Source: Lentiprolixibacter aurantiacus (GTDB taxonomy: Bacteria > Bacteroidota > Bacteroidia > Flavobacteriales > Flavobacteriaceae). From it: a stretch of 64,000 bases of DNA. The translations under genes were made by a program, and so were the position numbers. Below, piece by piece: positions 34,572 through 43,938 of the stretch; position 1 is the stretch's first letter; the number at the start of each line of letters is the position of its first letter. The DNA lies in the NCBI RefSeq assembly GCF_026241225.1, contig NZ_JAPFQP010000004.1, positions 372,001 to 436,000 on the forward strand, read 5' to 3'. The notes below the pieces were generated by a model, which made no database searches, was not told where the DNA came from, and was given only the letters and a program-made list of their open reading frames with translations.

Positions 34572-34606
34572 AAGCCCGACTGCTTCATGTAGTCGGGCTT
34601 TTTTAT
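34572..34606 (+). terminator. Intrinsic terminator of rho
   Basis: AAGCCCGACT / AGTCGGGCTT with a 9-nt loop, followed by TTTTTTAT. Confidence 0.9.
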
Positions 34607-34623
34607 TGTATACCTCCGGGAAC

Positions 34624-34654
34624 AAAAAAACCCCGGCTCACAACAACCGGGGTT
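34624..34654 (-). terminator. Intrinsic terminator of rpsT
   Basis: AACCCCGG / CCGGGGTT with a 10-nt loop. The A run at 34624-34630 becomes a U run on the minus strand, just past the rpsT stop. Confidence 0.85.
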
Positions 34655-34675
34655 CCCTGTAAAAAGGAAAATATG

Positions 34676-34927
34676 TTACAGCCCTGCCACCTGTTGGGTA
34701 AGCTTGCTTTTCAGGTTGGCCGCCTTATTACCGTGGATAATATTCCTTTTGGCCAACTTATCTATCATGCTGACAACAGATGGCAATAGCGCCTCTGCCT
34801 TTTTCTTGTCGGTTTCATTTCGCAATTTTTTGATCGCATTCCTCGTTGTTTTGTGCTGGTAGCGATTGCGTAAACGTACCGATTCGTTCCTTCTGATCCT
34901 CTTTAATGCCGACTTGTGATTTGCCAT
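34676..34927 (-). CDS. rpsT: 30S ribosomal protein S20
   Basis: The 83-residue, highly basic protein starts [15 protein letters not shown], a textbook S20 beginning, and has the helical [13 protein letters not shown] and [19 protein letters not shown] stretches that contact 16S rRNA. It is followed by its own terminator. Just upstream on the same strand lie two tRNA-Glu genes, so one transcript may carry both tRNAs and rpsT. Confidence 0.96.
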   Translation of the reverse strand: MANHKSALKRIRRNESVRLRNRYQHKTTRNAIKKLRNETDKKKAEALLPSVVSMIDKLAKRNIIHGNKAANLKSKLTQQVAGL

Positions 34928-34976
34928 TGTCTTACTCTTATGTTTTTCGGGTATGTTCTTTGTTCACCCTGATTTG

Positions 34977-35048
34977 TAGCCCGTAGGGGAATCGAACCCC
35001 TGTTACCAGGATGAAAACCTGGCGTCCTAACCCCTAGACGAACGGGCC
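34977..35048 (-). tRNA. tRNA-Glu (anticodon TTC), copy 2
   Basis: A 72-nt cloverleaf read on the minus strand, with acceptor GGCCCGT / ACGGGCT (first pair G-U) and discriminator A. The anticodon arm is CCAGG-TTTTCAT-CCTGG, giving TTC. It is identical to the copy at 35096-35167, from which it is separated by 47 bp. CCA is not encoded. Confidence 0.97.
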
Positions 35049-35062
35049 AAAATGATTAATAA

Positions 35063-35090
35063 ACAGGAAACAACCAAAAAGTTTTCCTGT
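35063..35090 (-). other. Spacer hairpin between the two tRNA-Glu genes
   Basis: ACAGGAAA / TTTCCTGT with a 12-nt loop lies in the 47-bp spacer. It may guide processing of a two-tRNA precursor. Confidence 0.4.
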
Positions 35091-35095
35091 CTTTG

Positions 35096-35167
35096 TAGCC
35101 CGTAGGGGAATCGAACCCCTGTTACCAGGATGAAAACCTGGCGTCCTAACCCCTAGACGAACGGGCC
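35096..35167 (-). tRNA. tRNA-Glu (anticodon TTC), copy 1
   Basis: A 72-nt cloverleaf on the minus strand, identical to the downstream copy. It is the first gene after the promoter at 35192-35221, so the two tRNAs form a tandem transcript. Confidence 0.97.
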
Positions 35168-35191
35168 ATTGTGCTTACACACAAGCGGATG

Positions 35192-35221
35192 CAAAAATAC
35201 AATTATTTTTTACTATCACAA
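35192..35221 (-). promoter_or_regulatory. Promoter of the tRNA-Glu pair
   Basis: On the minus strand TTG (35219-35221) and TATTTTTG (35192-35199) are 19 bp apart, a full Bacteroidota promoter, about 25 bp before the first tRNA. It lies just past the proS stop, so proS and the tRNAs are separately transcribed or overlap by readthrough. Confidence 0.7.
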
Positions 35222-35247
35222 CCCCCAAATCCTATTTTTTGAAAGCT

Positions 35248-36723
35248 TTAATACGCCTTGGCAAATAGCACCCTGCGTTGTGATGGTTTCCCCGTCAGTA
35301 TGCAGCTTCCCTCCTCTTTAGCAGCATTCAGCGGTATACATCTTATGGTTGCCTTGGTCTCCTCTTTGATACGCTCCTCAGTTTCGGCTGTACCATCCCA
35401 GTGGGCGGCTATAAACCCTCCCTTGTTTTCGAGAATATTCTTAAATTCTTCGTAGTCATCAACCCTGGTAATGCGGTCGTCCCGAAATGCTGCCGCCTTG
35501 TTGTAAAGATTCTGCTGGATATCATCAAGCAAGCCAGAGATGTGTTCCACAACAGCATCTGCAGCTACAACTTCCTTTTGCAGCGTATCCCTTCGGGCCA
35601 CCTCATAAGTCCCGTTTTCAAGATCACGAGGGCCTACGGCCAATCGCACAGGCACACCCTTAAGTTCGTATTCATTGAATTTGAAACCAGGCTTATGGGT
35701 ATCCCTGTTATCGTATTTAACGGATATGCCTTTGTCTCGAAGAGCTTCCACCAGAGGCGCAACTTTTTCATCAATGGCCTCCAGCACTTCAAGCCCCTTA
35801 TAGATAGGTACGATAACCACCTGTATGGGAGCCAGTACCGGTGGCAAAACCAGCCCGTTGTCATCGCTATGCGTCATGATCAGAGCCCCCATTAGTCGGG
35901 TCGACACCCCCCAGGACGTAGCCCATACGTGTTCCTGCTGACCTTCTTTAGTGGCAAATTTAACGTCGAATGCCCTGGCAAAATTCTGCCCTAAAAAATG
36001 GGAGGTTCCAGCCTGAAGCGCTTTCCCGTCCTGCATAAGCGCTTCAATACAATAGGTTTCTACTGCCCCGGCAAAACGCTCACTTTCGGTTTTGGTCCCT
36101 TTGATTACGGGCACAGCCATATGTTTTTCAGCAAATTCGGCGTAGAGGTTCAGGATTAGTTCTGCCTCTTCTATGGCTTCCTGCCTGGTAGCGTGGGCGG
36201 TATGCCCTTCCTGCCAGAGAAACTCTGCAGTACGAAGAAAGAGACGGGTTCGCATTTCCCAGCGGACCACGTTGGCCCACTGATTGATCAACAGGGGCAA
36301 ATCCCGGTAAGACTGTATCCATTTGCGATAAGTATCCCAAATAATGGTTTCTGACGTAGGACGGACAATAAGCTCTTCTTCCAGCTTTGCGTTTTCGTCT
36401 ACCACAATTCCGGACCCATCCTCCGCATTTTTTAGGCGGTAGTGTGTCACTACAGCACATTCCTTGGCAAATCCTTCCACATGACTGGCCTCCTTGCTCA
36501 GGTACGACTTAGGTATAAACAGGGGGAAATAAGCGTTTTCATGCCCGGTATCCTTGAACATTTTGTCCAGCCCTGCCTGCATTTTCTCCCATATGGCAAA
36601 ACCATAGGGTTTGATCACCATACACCCGCGGACACCCGAATTTTCGGCAAGATCGGCTTTGATCACCAATTCATTGTACCATTTGGAATAGTCCTCACTC
36701 CTCTTGGTTAGATTTTTTCCCAT
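35248..36723 (-). CDS. proS: Prolyl-tRNA synthetase (archaeal/eukaryote-like form)
   Basis: ProS charges tRNA-Pro. The 491-residue form lacks the INS editing domain between motifs 2 and 3 that large bacterial ProRS have, and carries the C-terminal zinc-like domain region (TIRCIPL) of the archaeal/eukaryotic type common in Bacteroidota. Class II motif 1 ([18 protein letters not shown]), motif 2 ([25 protein letters not shown]) and motif 3 region ([17 protein letters not shown]) are visible, the last written here in part. ATG 36721-36723 was chosen over TTG 36726. CAAAAATA at 36761-36768 is a minus-strand -7 box. Confidence 0.94.
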   Translation of the reverse strand: MGKNLTKRSEDYSKWYNELVIKADLAENSGVRGCMVIKPYGFAIWEKMQAGLDKMFKDTGHENAYFPLFIPKSYLSKEASHVEGFAKECAVVTHYRLKNAEDGSGIVVDENAKLEEELIVRPTSETIIWDTYRKWIQSYRDLPLLINQWANVVRWEMRTRLFLRTAEFLWQEGHTAHATRQEAIEEAELILNLYAEFAEKHMAVPVIKGTKTESERFAGAVETYCIEALMQDGKALQAGTSHFLGQNFARAFDVKFATKEGQQEHVWATSWGVSTRLMGALIMTHSDDNGLVLPPVLAPIQVVIVPIYKGLEVLEAIDEKVAPLVEALRDKGISVKYDNRDTHKPGFKFNEYELKGVPVRLAVGPRDLENGTYEVARRDTLQKEVVAADAVVEHISGLLDDIQQNLYNKAAAFRDDRITRVDDYEEFKNILENKGGFIAAHWDGTAETEERIKEETKATIRCIPLNAAKEEGSCILTGKPSQRRVLFAKAY

Positions 36724-36820
36724 CAATTATAGTTTGGCACAAATATTGTGACCTTATTAACAAAAATAGTTCGGTAAAACTAACTATTTTTAAAATGTTC
36801 AACAATATAAATTTACGACC

Positions 36821-38158
36821 ATGATGCATATACTACCCCAACCGAAAATTCGTCGTATAGCCCTTTTGGTAACACTGGGAATATTTGCTGTTTCCTGCGG
36901 ATCTTACCAGCAGGCTTCCTATTACGACAATGACGGAATCTATGCCCAAAGTCCTTATCGTATCTCTCCTGAGCGATCGGTTCAGCAAAGAACCCAACCT
37001 CAACCTGTACAGGCTGAAGATGGGATCTACGAGGATTATTTTGGACAGAAAGCGGATCAAATTAATGACATCATGGAGAGCGAGGTCTTCACTGATGTAG
37101 ATGCCTATTACAGTGGAGTAGAGAACGATAGTCTCAATCTGGACCAGGAAACCAATTATTTTGACCAAAACAATGATTACGTCGGTTATGGTGGATGGGG
37201 CGACAACCCAAGTAATGTAACTATAAACTTCATTAACAACGGATGGGGCTGGAACAACTGGGGTTGGGCCGATCCTTTCTGGGGCTGGGGCTGGAATACC
37301 TGGGGCTGGAACCGCTGGAACAACTGGGGCTGGGGCTGGAACAACTGGGGCTGGAACAACTGGGGCTGGAACAACTGGGGCTGGGGAGGCTACTGGGGTT
37401 GGAACAGCTGGGGCTGGAACCGCTGGAACTGGGGCTGGGGCTGGAACTACGGCTATCCCTATTATGCGTATTATGGCCGCGGATACAATTGGTCCTACAA
37501 CAGGAGCAGACGTGGCTTCTATGATCGCAACACTCTTGCAGCCAATAACCTTAGGGGCAGGTCTAATCTTTCTTCACGCCTGAATGATGGTACCAGATAC
37601 CGCAGCAACAGTGGTCGTTCTAACCTTACGAGAAGTAGTGCTATAAACAGGAGCAGAAGCTACAGAAGCAACCTGTCTTCCCGAAGGAGCGTAAGCGCAG
37701 ATGCCATTGAAAGAAACAGGGCCTACAGGAGTAGCAGAAGCACAAGGGCAAATCCAAGATACAACAGGTCATCAAACACATACCGCTCGTATCGGGGAAA
37801 TACCCCTGGGAATAGCAGCTACAGAAGTAGCAGAGGCACTACAGCCAGGTCTGGCAGAAGCACTTACAGTGGCTCTTCAAGAAGTTCCTCATACAACCGA
37901 TCTGGGAGCAGAAGCTCAGGTTACAGGAGTTCTGGCAGCCGTTCTTCGGGCTATCGAAGTTCCGGAAGTCGATCCTCAAGCTCAAGAAGTTCCGGGTACA
38001 GGAGCTCGGGAAGCAGTTCCAGAAGCTCAGGTTACAGCAGGAGCTCAGGAGGCAGCTCGCGTAGTTCCGGTAGTGTCAGAAGTTCAGGTGGTTCTTCCCG
38101 GTCTTCGGGTGGAAGCAGGTCTTCAGGAGGCAGCCGGGGTGGCGGCAGAAGGAATTAA
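36821..38158 (+). CDS. Low-complexity lipoprotein, Trp/Gly/Asn repeats then Arg/Ser/Gly-rich tail
   Basis: I do not recognise a named family. The 445-residue protein has a lipoprotein signal (IFAVSCG, Cys near residue 26). Residues 27-137 are acidic and Gln/Tyr-rich (DGIYEDYFGQKAD). Residues about 138-205 are built from a WGWNN-type repeat, at DNA level a 15-bp unit around 37243-37450. Residues 215-445 are almost all Arg, Ser and Gly with Tyr (RSSGYRSSGSR repeated), and so strongly basic. It is presumably exposed at the cell surface, and an aromatic, basic, disordered chain could bind polysaccharide, nucleic acid or other proteins. It precedes a FadL-type barrel gene with a 36-bp gap. Confidence 0.75.
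   Translation: MMHILPQPKIRRIALLVTLGIFAVSCGSYQQASYYDNDGIYAQSPYRISPERSVQQRTQPQPVQAEDGIYEDYFGQKADQINDIMESEVFTDVDAYYSGVENDSLNLDQETNYFDQNNDYVGYGGWGDNPSNVTINFINNGWGWNNWGWADPFWGWGWNTWGWNRWNNWGWGWNNWGWNNWGWNNWGWGGYWGWNSWGWNRWNWGWGWNYGYPYYAYYGRGYNWSYNRSRRGFYDRNTLAANNLRGRSNLSSRLNDGTRYRSNSGRSNLTRSSAINRSRSYRSNLSSRRSVSADAIERNRAYRSSRSTRANPRYNRSSNTYRSYRGNTPGNSSYRSSRGTTARSGRSTYSGSSRSSSYNRSGSRSSGYRSSGSRSSGYRSSGSRSSSSRSSGYRSSGSSSRSSGYSRSSGGSSRSSGSVRSSGGSSRSSGGSRSSGGSRGGGRRN
37243..37450 (+). repeat. Tandem 15-bp repeat (Trp-Gly-Trp-Asn-Asn coding)
   Basis: The unit TGGGGCTGGAACAAC recurs about four times in near-perfect order at 37325-37385, with diverged copies around it, for example TGGGGCTGGAATACC. It is in frame in the lipoprotein gene. 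Replication slippage could change its length between strains. Confidence 0.85.
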
Positions 38159-38194
38159 TCAGCCTAACATTCTAACATCATAATATATAGCAAG

Positions 38195-39712
38195 ATGAAA
38201 AGGTATTTGTATTTACTCCTGGCTTTGGTATGCATTGGCGCCTCAGCTCAGAATATCAATGATGTGCTGCGTTACAGCACAGAAGACCTTCAGGGAACCG
38301 CTCGTTTCCAGGCAATGGGAGGTGCTTTTGGAGCCCTTGGAGGCGACCTTTCGGCACTTAATATCAACCCGGCGGGTGTTGCAGTGTTCAACAACAGTTT
38401 GTTTGGAATAACCGGCGCCAACTTCAACCGGGACAACGAGGCTACTTATTTTAATTCCACAACTGCCATAAACAATAGTTTTTGGGACATAAACCAGTTG
38501 GGTGGGGTATTCGTTTTTCGAAACAATGACAACAGCGAATGGAAAAAAGTAGCCCTGGCCTTTAATTACGATATGGTTGAGAATTTTGACAATGATATCG
38601 TAATACGCGGAAACAGTCCGCAAGGTATAGACAATTATTTCCTTAGCGCAGCACAGGGTGTACCCTTTGGTTCTATCTTGATTCGTGACGGTGAATTTAT
38701 TGAAGAGGCCTATCTGGACATTGGTTCCAGCCTGGGCTTCCTGGATCAACAGACCTTCCTCGGCTATTACGGCGGAGTAATAGATCCTGTAGACCCGGAT
38801 GACAACAATAATACCGCTTATGTTTCCAATGCACAGTACAGCCAGGTTAGCCAGGATTACCTCTTGAGGACAAGTGGCTTTAACAGTAAATTCAGCCTGG
38901 CATTGGGATCACAATACAAGGATAATTTATATCTGGGTGCGGCCCTAAATTTTCACACTGTTCTTTATGATCAATACAAGGAGTTTACAGAAAGTGGATA
39001 CGATGTTGCCTCCCCCATACAGTTTGTAAACTTTGACAATCTGTTGCGTACCGAAGGGACTGGATTTTCTTTCAGCCTGGGTGCCATAGCCAAGTTGAAT
39101 GAAAACATAAGAGTTGGTGGTAGTTATCAGTCGCCTACCTGGTACAGGCTAACCGATGATACCTCTCAGCGTATAGACTCGGACCTGGCAGATAGCGAAA
39201 TTGGATTCATTGACTTCAACATCGTGAATCTGTTTGAACGATATACCATAAAAACACCTGGTAAATTAACTGGTAGTGTTGCACTGGTATTTGGCAAAGA
39301 AGGCCTTCTCAGTTTTGATTATGGCTATCAGGACATGTCTCAGGCCGAACTAAGACCAGTTTCAGATCCTAGTTTTTCGTCTGAAAATCAATTCATCGCT
39401 TCTGAATTGGGAACAGTTTCCTCCTACAGGATTGGTGGAGAATACCGCATTGACAAGGTAAGCCTTCGAGCAGGTTATCGATTTGAAGAAAGTCCGTTCG
39501 CAGATGGCGGGATAAACAACGGAGGAATTGGCGACTTGACAGCCTATTCCGGTGGTATTGGATACAATTTCGGAGCGAGCCGGTTAGACCTTGCCTTCAG
39601 CAGAAGTGAGCAGGATGTAAACGAGCAATTATTTACAGTGGGGCTTAACAATGCAGCCAGCGTGAACCGTGTAAACACTAATGTTACACTAGCGTACACC
39701 ATTAACTTCTAG
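38195..39712 (+). CDS. OmpP1/FadL/TodX-family outer-membrane protein
   Basis: This 505-residue protein has a clear signal peptide (cleavage after ASA near residue 18), then the family N-terminal plug and kink: STEDLQGTARFQAMGGAFGALGGDLSAL, here in parts GTARFQAMGGAFGALGG and INPAGVAVFNNS. Amphipathic strands of a 14-stranded barrel follow, closing in NVTLAYTINF with a terminal Phe. FadL-type channels take up hydrophobic compounds across the outer membrane. The substrate is not apparent; a fatty-acid or aromatic role is only by family. It lies 36 bp after the low-complexity lipoprotein gene and ends at a terminator. Confidence 0.9.
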   Translation: MKRYLYLLLALVCIGASAQNINDVLRYSTEDLQGTARFQAMGGAFGALGGDLSALNINPAGVAVFNNSLFGITGANFNRDNEATYFNSTTAINNSFWDINQLGGVFVFRNNDNSEWKKVALAFNYDMVENFDNDIVIRGNSPQGIDNYFLSAAQGVPFGSILIRDGEFIEEAYLDIGSSLGFLDQQTFLGYYGGVIDPVDPDDNNNTAYVSNAQYSQVSQDYLLRTSGFNSKFSLALGSQYKDNLYLGAALNFHTVLYDQYKEFTESGYDVASPIQFVNFDNLLRTEGTGFSFSLGAIAKLNENIRVGGSYQSPTWYRLTDDTSQRIDSDLADSEIGFIDFNIVNLFERYTIKTPGKLTGSVALVFGKEGLLSFDYGYQDMSQAELRPVSDPSFSSENQFIASELGTVSSYRIGGEYRIDKVSLRAGYRFEESPFADGGINNGGIGDLTAYSGGIGYNFGASRLDLAFSRSEQDVNEQLFTVGLNNAASVNRVNTNVTLAYTINF

Positions 39713-39733
39713 GACATTATCTACAACAAATAT

Positions 39734-39760
39734 AAACCCGGCGATTGCCGGGTTTTTTTA
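39734..39760 (+). terminator. Intrinsic terminator of the FadL-type gene
   Basis: AAACCCGGC, loop GATT, GCCGGGTTT followed by TTTTA. It overlaps the stop of the convergent T9SS cargo gene. Confidence 0.9.
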
Positions 39761-41170
39761 TCGAACCAATGAAAAGTGAGTACGAATGGTATTGGCAACC
39801 AGGACTCCTCCTTCATCCCGTTCATATTCCAGGCGGAACCAGTAATCTGAAGAAGGCATAGGCCTTCCGTTAAAAGTTCCATCCCAGCCAACGGTTGTTT
39901 CGTCCAGTTGCTTGAGTAGTTTTCCATAGCGGTCAAAGATGAAGACCACAGGATCTGTCAGCGTCTCTATACCCAGGATATTCCATGCGTCGTGAATGCC
40001 ATCCCCATTCGGAGTAAAGAATTTGGGATACCCCACTACGAGGAAAGGGATGGGATTGGTAGTTCCACATCCATTTTTATCATTGATAACCAGGTTATTC
40101 TGTCCCGGGGGAACATCTTCGAAGATGGGTGAATCCTGAAATTCCCCCCCGTTCAAAGCGTATTCATAGTTCCCATTGCCCTGTACAAAGACTTCAATGG
40201 TATTATTATCCGAAAGGTCATCCAGCACATCAATCCGGTCCAGGACGGGAATCCCGTAAAAGGTGATCAGGATATTGTCTGTAATGGTACCTCCCAATGT
40301 ATCGTCTATGGTAACATAATACCGACCTGAATTTGGGCTGCTGACCGTATAGGTAGTTTCTGCAGGTCCCGAAGCCAGAACTGCATCTATATTTCCGTCG
40401 TCATCAGTGTCAACTTCCCAGGTAACATTCGAAATATTAGGCCCTGCAGGTGAATTTAGAGCGCTTAGCACGATGTCGGGATCTCCTTCACAGGCTACGA
40501 TATCCAGCCCGAGGAATTCATCTCTAAGGGTACAATCCAGGGCCGTGTTCTGGTCTGCATCTACCGAAGTCCCTGTAAAGGTCAGGATATAATTCTCTGG
40601 GTCGCCGTTAAAGTTGGTATTGAAGTTATTGATGAGCAGGTAATAGACTTCACCGGCCCTAACATCTATCCATTCGTCATAGGTGTTCAGGTTCCCGGTA
40701 AGGGATGGTGCACCCACCTGTCCGTTTTCAGGATTCACTCCGATCCCGGTAAATCGGGTGTTGTTTACTTCATAGTTGCAGCGAATAGGTTGCGCCGATC
40801 CATTGCTGATGCTTCCACAATCTACATCCGGGCCATAGAGGGCAAAATCCCACTCGGCCGTAATTATGCCCCCGGGTGAAGGCAGTGCTTCCAGGTCAAA
40901 ACCAATTCTTCCGTCTGTCCCGGCCCTGAATACATACCAGGAGGTGTTATTCTCTATATTAGCCGAACTTACACTCCCTTTTTCCAGACAACCGGTTTGT
41001 CTGATCACGTCCGGATCAAAATCGTCTATATCGCCGCCACCATCAGCAATCCCGGCAATGGGTGCATCGGCACAAACCGGAATGGCGCTGCGGCAATCCG
41101 GAGAGTTCTGGGCACTCAGCAAGGCAAAGCCAAACAAAACAGTACACAGGCAACAAAAGAATTTAAACAT
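39758..41170 (-). CDS. T9SS type B sorting-domain protein, paralogue 1
   Basis: This 470-residue secreted protein has a signal peptide (residues 3-20, LLSAQ). The N-terminal lectin-like stretch has DCRSAIPVCADAP and then CLEKGSVSSANIENNTSWYVF. The last 80 residues form a type IX type B sorting domain (FFTPNGDGIHDAWNILG, DRYGKLLKQL, GWDGTFNGRPMPSSDYWFRL). The latter sends the protein through the T9SS to the cell surface or medium. A paralogue lies immediately upstream. I use ATG 41168-41170, which gives a proper signal peptide; the longer TTG reading does not. Function beyond secretion is unknown. Confidence 0.9.
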   Translation of the reverse strand: MFKFFCCLCTVLFGFALLSAQNSPDCRSAIPVCADAPIAGIADGGGDIDDFDPDVIRQTGCLEKGSVSSANIENNTSWYVFRAGTDGRIGFDLEALPSPGGIITAEWDFALYGPDVDCGSISNGSAQPIRCNYEVNNTRFTGIGVNPENGQVGAPSLTGNLNTYDEWIDVRAGEVYYLLINNFNTNFNGDPENYILTFTGTSVDADQNTALDCTLRDEFLGLDIVACEGDPDIVLSALNSPAGPNISNVTWEVDTDDDGNIDAVLASGPAETTYTVSSPNSGRYYVTIDDTLGGTITDNILITFYGIPVLDRIDVLDDLSDNNTIEVFVQGNGNYEYALNGGEFQDSPIFEDVPPGQNNLVINDKNGCGTTNPIPFLVVGYPKFFTPNGDGIHDAWNILGIETLTDPVVFIFDRYGKLLKQLDETTVGWDGTFNGRPMPSSDYWFRLEYERDEGGVLVANTIRTHFSLVR

Positions 41171-41296
41171 AGATTTGGAGCTTATGTCGGGTAACAAACA
41201 CTATAATAACTCGACCAGGCCCTGTTTAGTATATTTTGAAAAGAGATTTGAATGCCAAATCGACGAATGACTAAAGTATGGATTAAGGCTGTAGTC

Positions 41297-43105
41297 CTAT
41301 CTCCTCAATGAGAAATGGTTCCTCACCAGTTTAGCCTCAATCCGCTGTCCTTCTGTATCAGTATAAGTAAGCCTGAACCAGTAGTCTGTTGAGGGCAGTT
41401 CACGGCCGTTAAAGGTACCGTCCCAGCCAGCGCTGTTTTGATCTATCTGAACTATGAGTTTACCGTACCGGTCAAACACGGCCACCACCGGTGAATTCAG
41501 TGTGGAAATCCCTTCAATATGCCACAGGTCATTAGCCCCATCCCCATTGGGTGTAAAGAAGCTTGGGAAACCTACCACAGTTATGGTCTCAGACACCGAG
41601 CCACAACCCAAAAGATCTGTAATTGTGACCACATGAGTCCCGGGGCTTACCCCTTCAAAAACGGTGGATGCCTGGGCAGGACCCCCATCGAGCTGGTACT
41701 GGAAATTCCCGGACAGTCCGGGAACTATCTCTACCCTGTTGCTTTGCTGTAAATCTTCAACAATTACCTCCGCAATGGTTGGCGTTTCCGAAACAACCAC
41801 AGATACCGTGCGCGTTGATATACAATCAACCCCGGCCTGTGAATTGGTAACAGTCAGGGTGTAATCTCCAGCCTGGGTTACGCTAATGGCAGGACTGTTC
41901 TCCCCGGTATCCCAGGAATACGAGAGGTGTCCCTGCGGCGCCATTTCCCCTATCAATACCCCAGCGGTATCCTCGCAAATAAAAACCTCCTCCGGAAAAG
42001 CCAGAACAGGGGTTTGCAGCACATTCAATTCAAAGCTTTGGGAGGCATCAAAACAGCGGGGATTATCCTCACTGGTAACCCGTGCAAATACCTGCTGTAC
42101 CCCCGGCAAAATGTTGTATTGCAAAGGCAGTGCATTGACACCCAGATCGGCATCGCTCTGGGTCTGGTGATAACTCACCCGATATTGCGCCGGATCCTGT
42201 GGCCCCAGCACTTCCATATCCTTGTTGCCGAGATCGAAGGGCTGCAACTCGGAACAAATGGCCTCATCCGATATGGGAGAGGCAGTTGGAGCGGTGGAAA
42301 AAGCCACCTGCACATCGCTTATGATGTTGGTCATGCTTGTTGTAATGACCTCCACCCTGTACATAGCTGAAATAGTTGGATTCAGAGTGGCCCCGGTTTC
42401 TCCGGGCAGCAATTCATATCCGGTTCCGGTATCTCTGTACCAGGTGAAGGACAGGGCATCAGCAGCAGCGCTGGCATCCAGAACGATGGTTTCATTATCA
42501 CAGGCAGCTATGGGTGGCCCCAATAAGTTGCTGATTATGGAACAGTCCAGCGCATCCAGAGGGTTGGTCTCAAAGATCTGTCCGGAAAATTGTATCGAAA
42601 ATCCCGAATTGGTATTGCTGTAATTGTCTATGAGCAGGTAATAATCCTGGCCTGGTTCCACATCGAGCCATTCATCATAAAGGAAGGTGTCTGTATCTCC
42701 AGTGGGGTCTTCGCCCACGCCCATATAAGATTGCATGTCCGAATTATCGAAAAAATTACAACGCACTGGGTCACCTAAGTCTCCGCAATCACTAGCCAGG
42801 TAAAGGGCAAAGTCCCAGTCTTCTGAGGGATCAAACCCAATATTAAAACCCAGTTGTCCGGAAGCCCCTGTTCTGAACCTGTACCAGGCAGAATTGGATT
42901 CTATGGCAGGGCGGAACCCTCTTTCTAAACATCCGCTCATGGCAGCTCCATTAAAATCATCTATGCCGAAATCCTGAGTGCCGCCGTTGGCAGGCGTATT
43001 ATTGCAGATAGGAATGGCATTGATACAATCGGAAGCGATCTGGGCAGATACTGATAATACCCCCAACAAAAAGGCTATTGCCGTTATGATCAGGTAACGC
43101 TTCAT
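41297..43105 (-). CDS. T9SS type B sorting-domain protein, paralogue 2
   Basis: This 602-residue secreted protein has the same architecture as the preceding one: signal peptide (LLGVLSVSAQ), then DCINAIPICNNTP and CLERGFRPAIESNSAWYRF. After about residue 200 come immunoglobulin- or PKD-like segments (FTWYRDTGTGYELLPGETG, YSWDTGENSPAISVTQAGDY, written in part). It ends in a T9SS type B domain (FFTPNGDGANDLWHIEG, DRYGKLIVQID, GWDGTFNGRELPSTDYWFRL). It is about 130 residues longer than its neighbour because of the extra Ig-like modules. The pair probably arose by duplication. Their N-terminal shared domain could bind a glycan. Confidence 0.9.
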   Translation of the reverse strand: MKRYLIITAIAFLLGVLSVSAQIASDCINAIPICNNTPANGGTQDFGIDDFNGAAMSGCLERGFRPAIESNSAWYRFRTGASGQLGFNIGFDPSEDWDFALYLASDCGDLGDPVRCNFFDNSDMQSYMGVGEDPTGDTDTFLYDEWLDVEPGQDYYLLIDNYSNTNSGFSIQFSGQIFETNPLDALDCSIISNLLGPPIAACDNETIVLDASAAADALSFTWYRDTGTGYELLPGETGATLNPTISAMYRVEVITTSMTNIISDVQVAFSTAPTASPISDEAICSELQPFDLGNKDMEVLGPQDPAQYRVSYHQTQSDADLGVNALPLQYNILPGVQQVFARVTSEDNPRCFDASQSFELNVLQTPVLAFPEEVFICEDTAGVLIGEMAPQGHLSYSWDTGENSPAISVTQAGDYTLTVTNSQAGVDCISTRTVSVVVSETPTIAEVIVEDLQQSNRVEIVPGLSGNFQYQLDGGPAQASTVFEGVSPGTHVVTITDLLGCGSVSETITVVGFPSFFTPNGDGANDLWHIEGISTLNSPVVAVFDRYGKLIVQIDQNSAGWDGTFNGRELPSTDYWFRLTYTDTEGQRIEAKLVRNHFSLRR

Positions 43106-43211
43106 AAACAGGTCCGAATTTGGCTGGATTTAAAAATAACCCGGGGTCTCCGTTAACACTAATTTATGTTGTGTACACCGTGAAACCGGCCATAAAGTGC
43201 CATATAATGTA

Positions 43212-43219
43212 TATCTTTG
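43212..43219 (+). promoter_or_regulatory. -7 box of folE
   Basis: TATCTTTG fits TAnnTTTG and ends 22 bp before the folE ATG. Confidence 0.5.
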
Positions 43220-43241
43220 CTCTTCGTAAAATTGATTTCGA

Positions 43242-43922
43242 ATGAAATTTGATAGCACATTAGAGGCTCGTTTTGAGGCGGTTGGGAATGACCATTTGTC
43301 CAGCTCCGAAGAAACACCCATGAGGGAGGATGCATTTAAACTGAGTGAGCAGGAAAAGATCGAACGCATCCAAAAACATGTGTTTGAGATCATGCATACC
43401 CTGGGTATGGATATGCAGGATGACAGCCTTAAAGGAACACCCAATCGCGTGGCAAAAATGTATGTACAGGAACTATTCGGGGGCTTAGATCCGGAAAAGA
43501 AACCCAGCTCATCAAAGTTCCAGAACAAATACAAATACGGGGAAATGCTCGTAGAGAAGAACATCACCCTCTATTCTACTTGTGAGCACCACCTCCTGCC
43601 CATTGTGGGCAAGGCTCATATTGCCTATATCTCTAACGGCACCGTTGTGGGGCTCTCGAAGATGAACCGCATTGTGGACTATTTTGCCAAACGCCCACAG
43701 GTTCAGGAGCGACTTAATATTCAGATAGTAAGGGAATTGCAAAAAGTCCTGGGCACCGAAGATGTAGCCTGTGTTATTGATGCCAAACACCTTTGCGTAA
43801 ATTCGAGGGGTATCCGGGATGTGGATAGCAGCACGGTAACAGCCGAATATGGAGGCAGGTTTAAGGAAGAAGGAGTTCGGCGGGAGTTTTTAGATTACAT
43901 CAACCTGGACACCAATTTCTAA
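43242..43922 (+). CDS. folE: GTP cyclohydrolase I
   Basis: FolE converts GTP to 7,8-dihydroneopterin triphosphate, first in folate synthesis and also used for queuosine. The 226-residue protein has the zinc and substrate residues in TLYSTCEHHLLPIVGKAHIA (Cys-x-x-His) near residues 109-120, GLSKMNRIVDYFAKRPQVQE, and a second Cys in HLCVNSRGIRD. The first 40 residues are family-atypical, a polar extension. It leads a run of plus-strand genes (cysS, yidD, lgt, DUF192) and lies 16 bp before cysS. Confidence 0.95.
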   Translation: MKFDSTLEARFEAVGNDHLSSSEETPMREDAFKLSEQEKIERIQKHVFEIMHTLGMDMQDDSLKGTPNRVAKMYVQELFGGLDPEKKPSSSKFQNKYKYGEMLVEKNITLYSTCEHHLLPIVGKAHIAYISNGTVVGLSKMNRIVDYFAKRPQVQERLNIQIVRELQKVLGTEDVACVIDAKHLCVNSRGIRDVDSSTVTAEYGGRFKEEGVRREFLDYINLDTNF

Positions 43923-43938
43923 ACTCTAGAGTACACCT

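Noticed and set aside
37243-37450. CRISPR-like array
   Set aside because: The repeats are contiguous 15-bp coding units without spacers.
37701-38183. 160-codon ORF in another frame of the low-complexity lipoprotein gene
   Set aside because: It is a by-product of the repetitive Arg/Ser coding; the lipoprotein frame has a signal peptide and a start signal.
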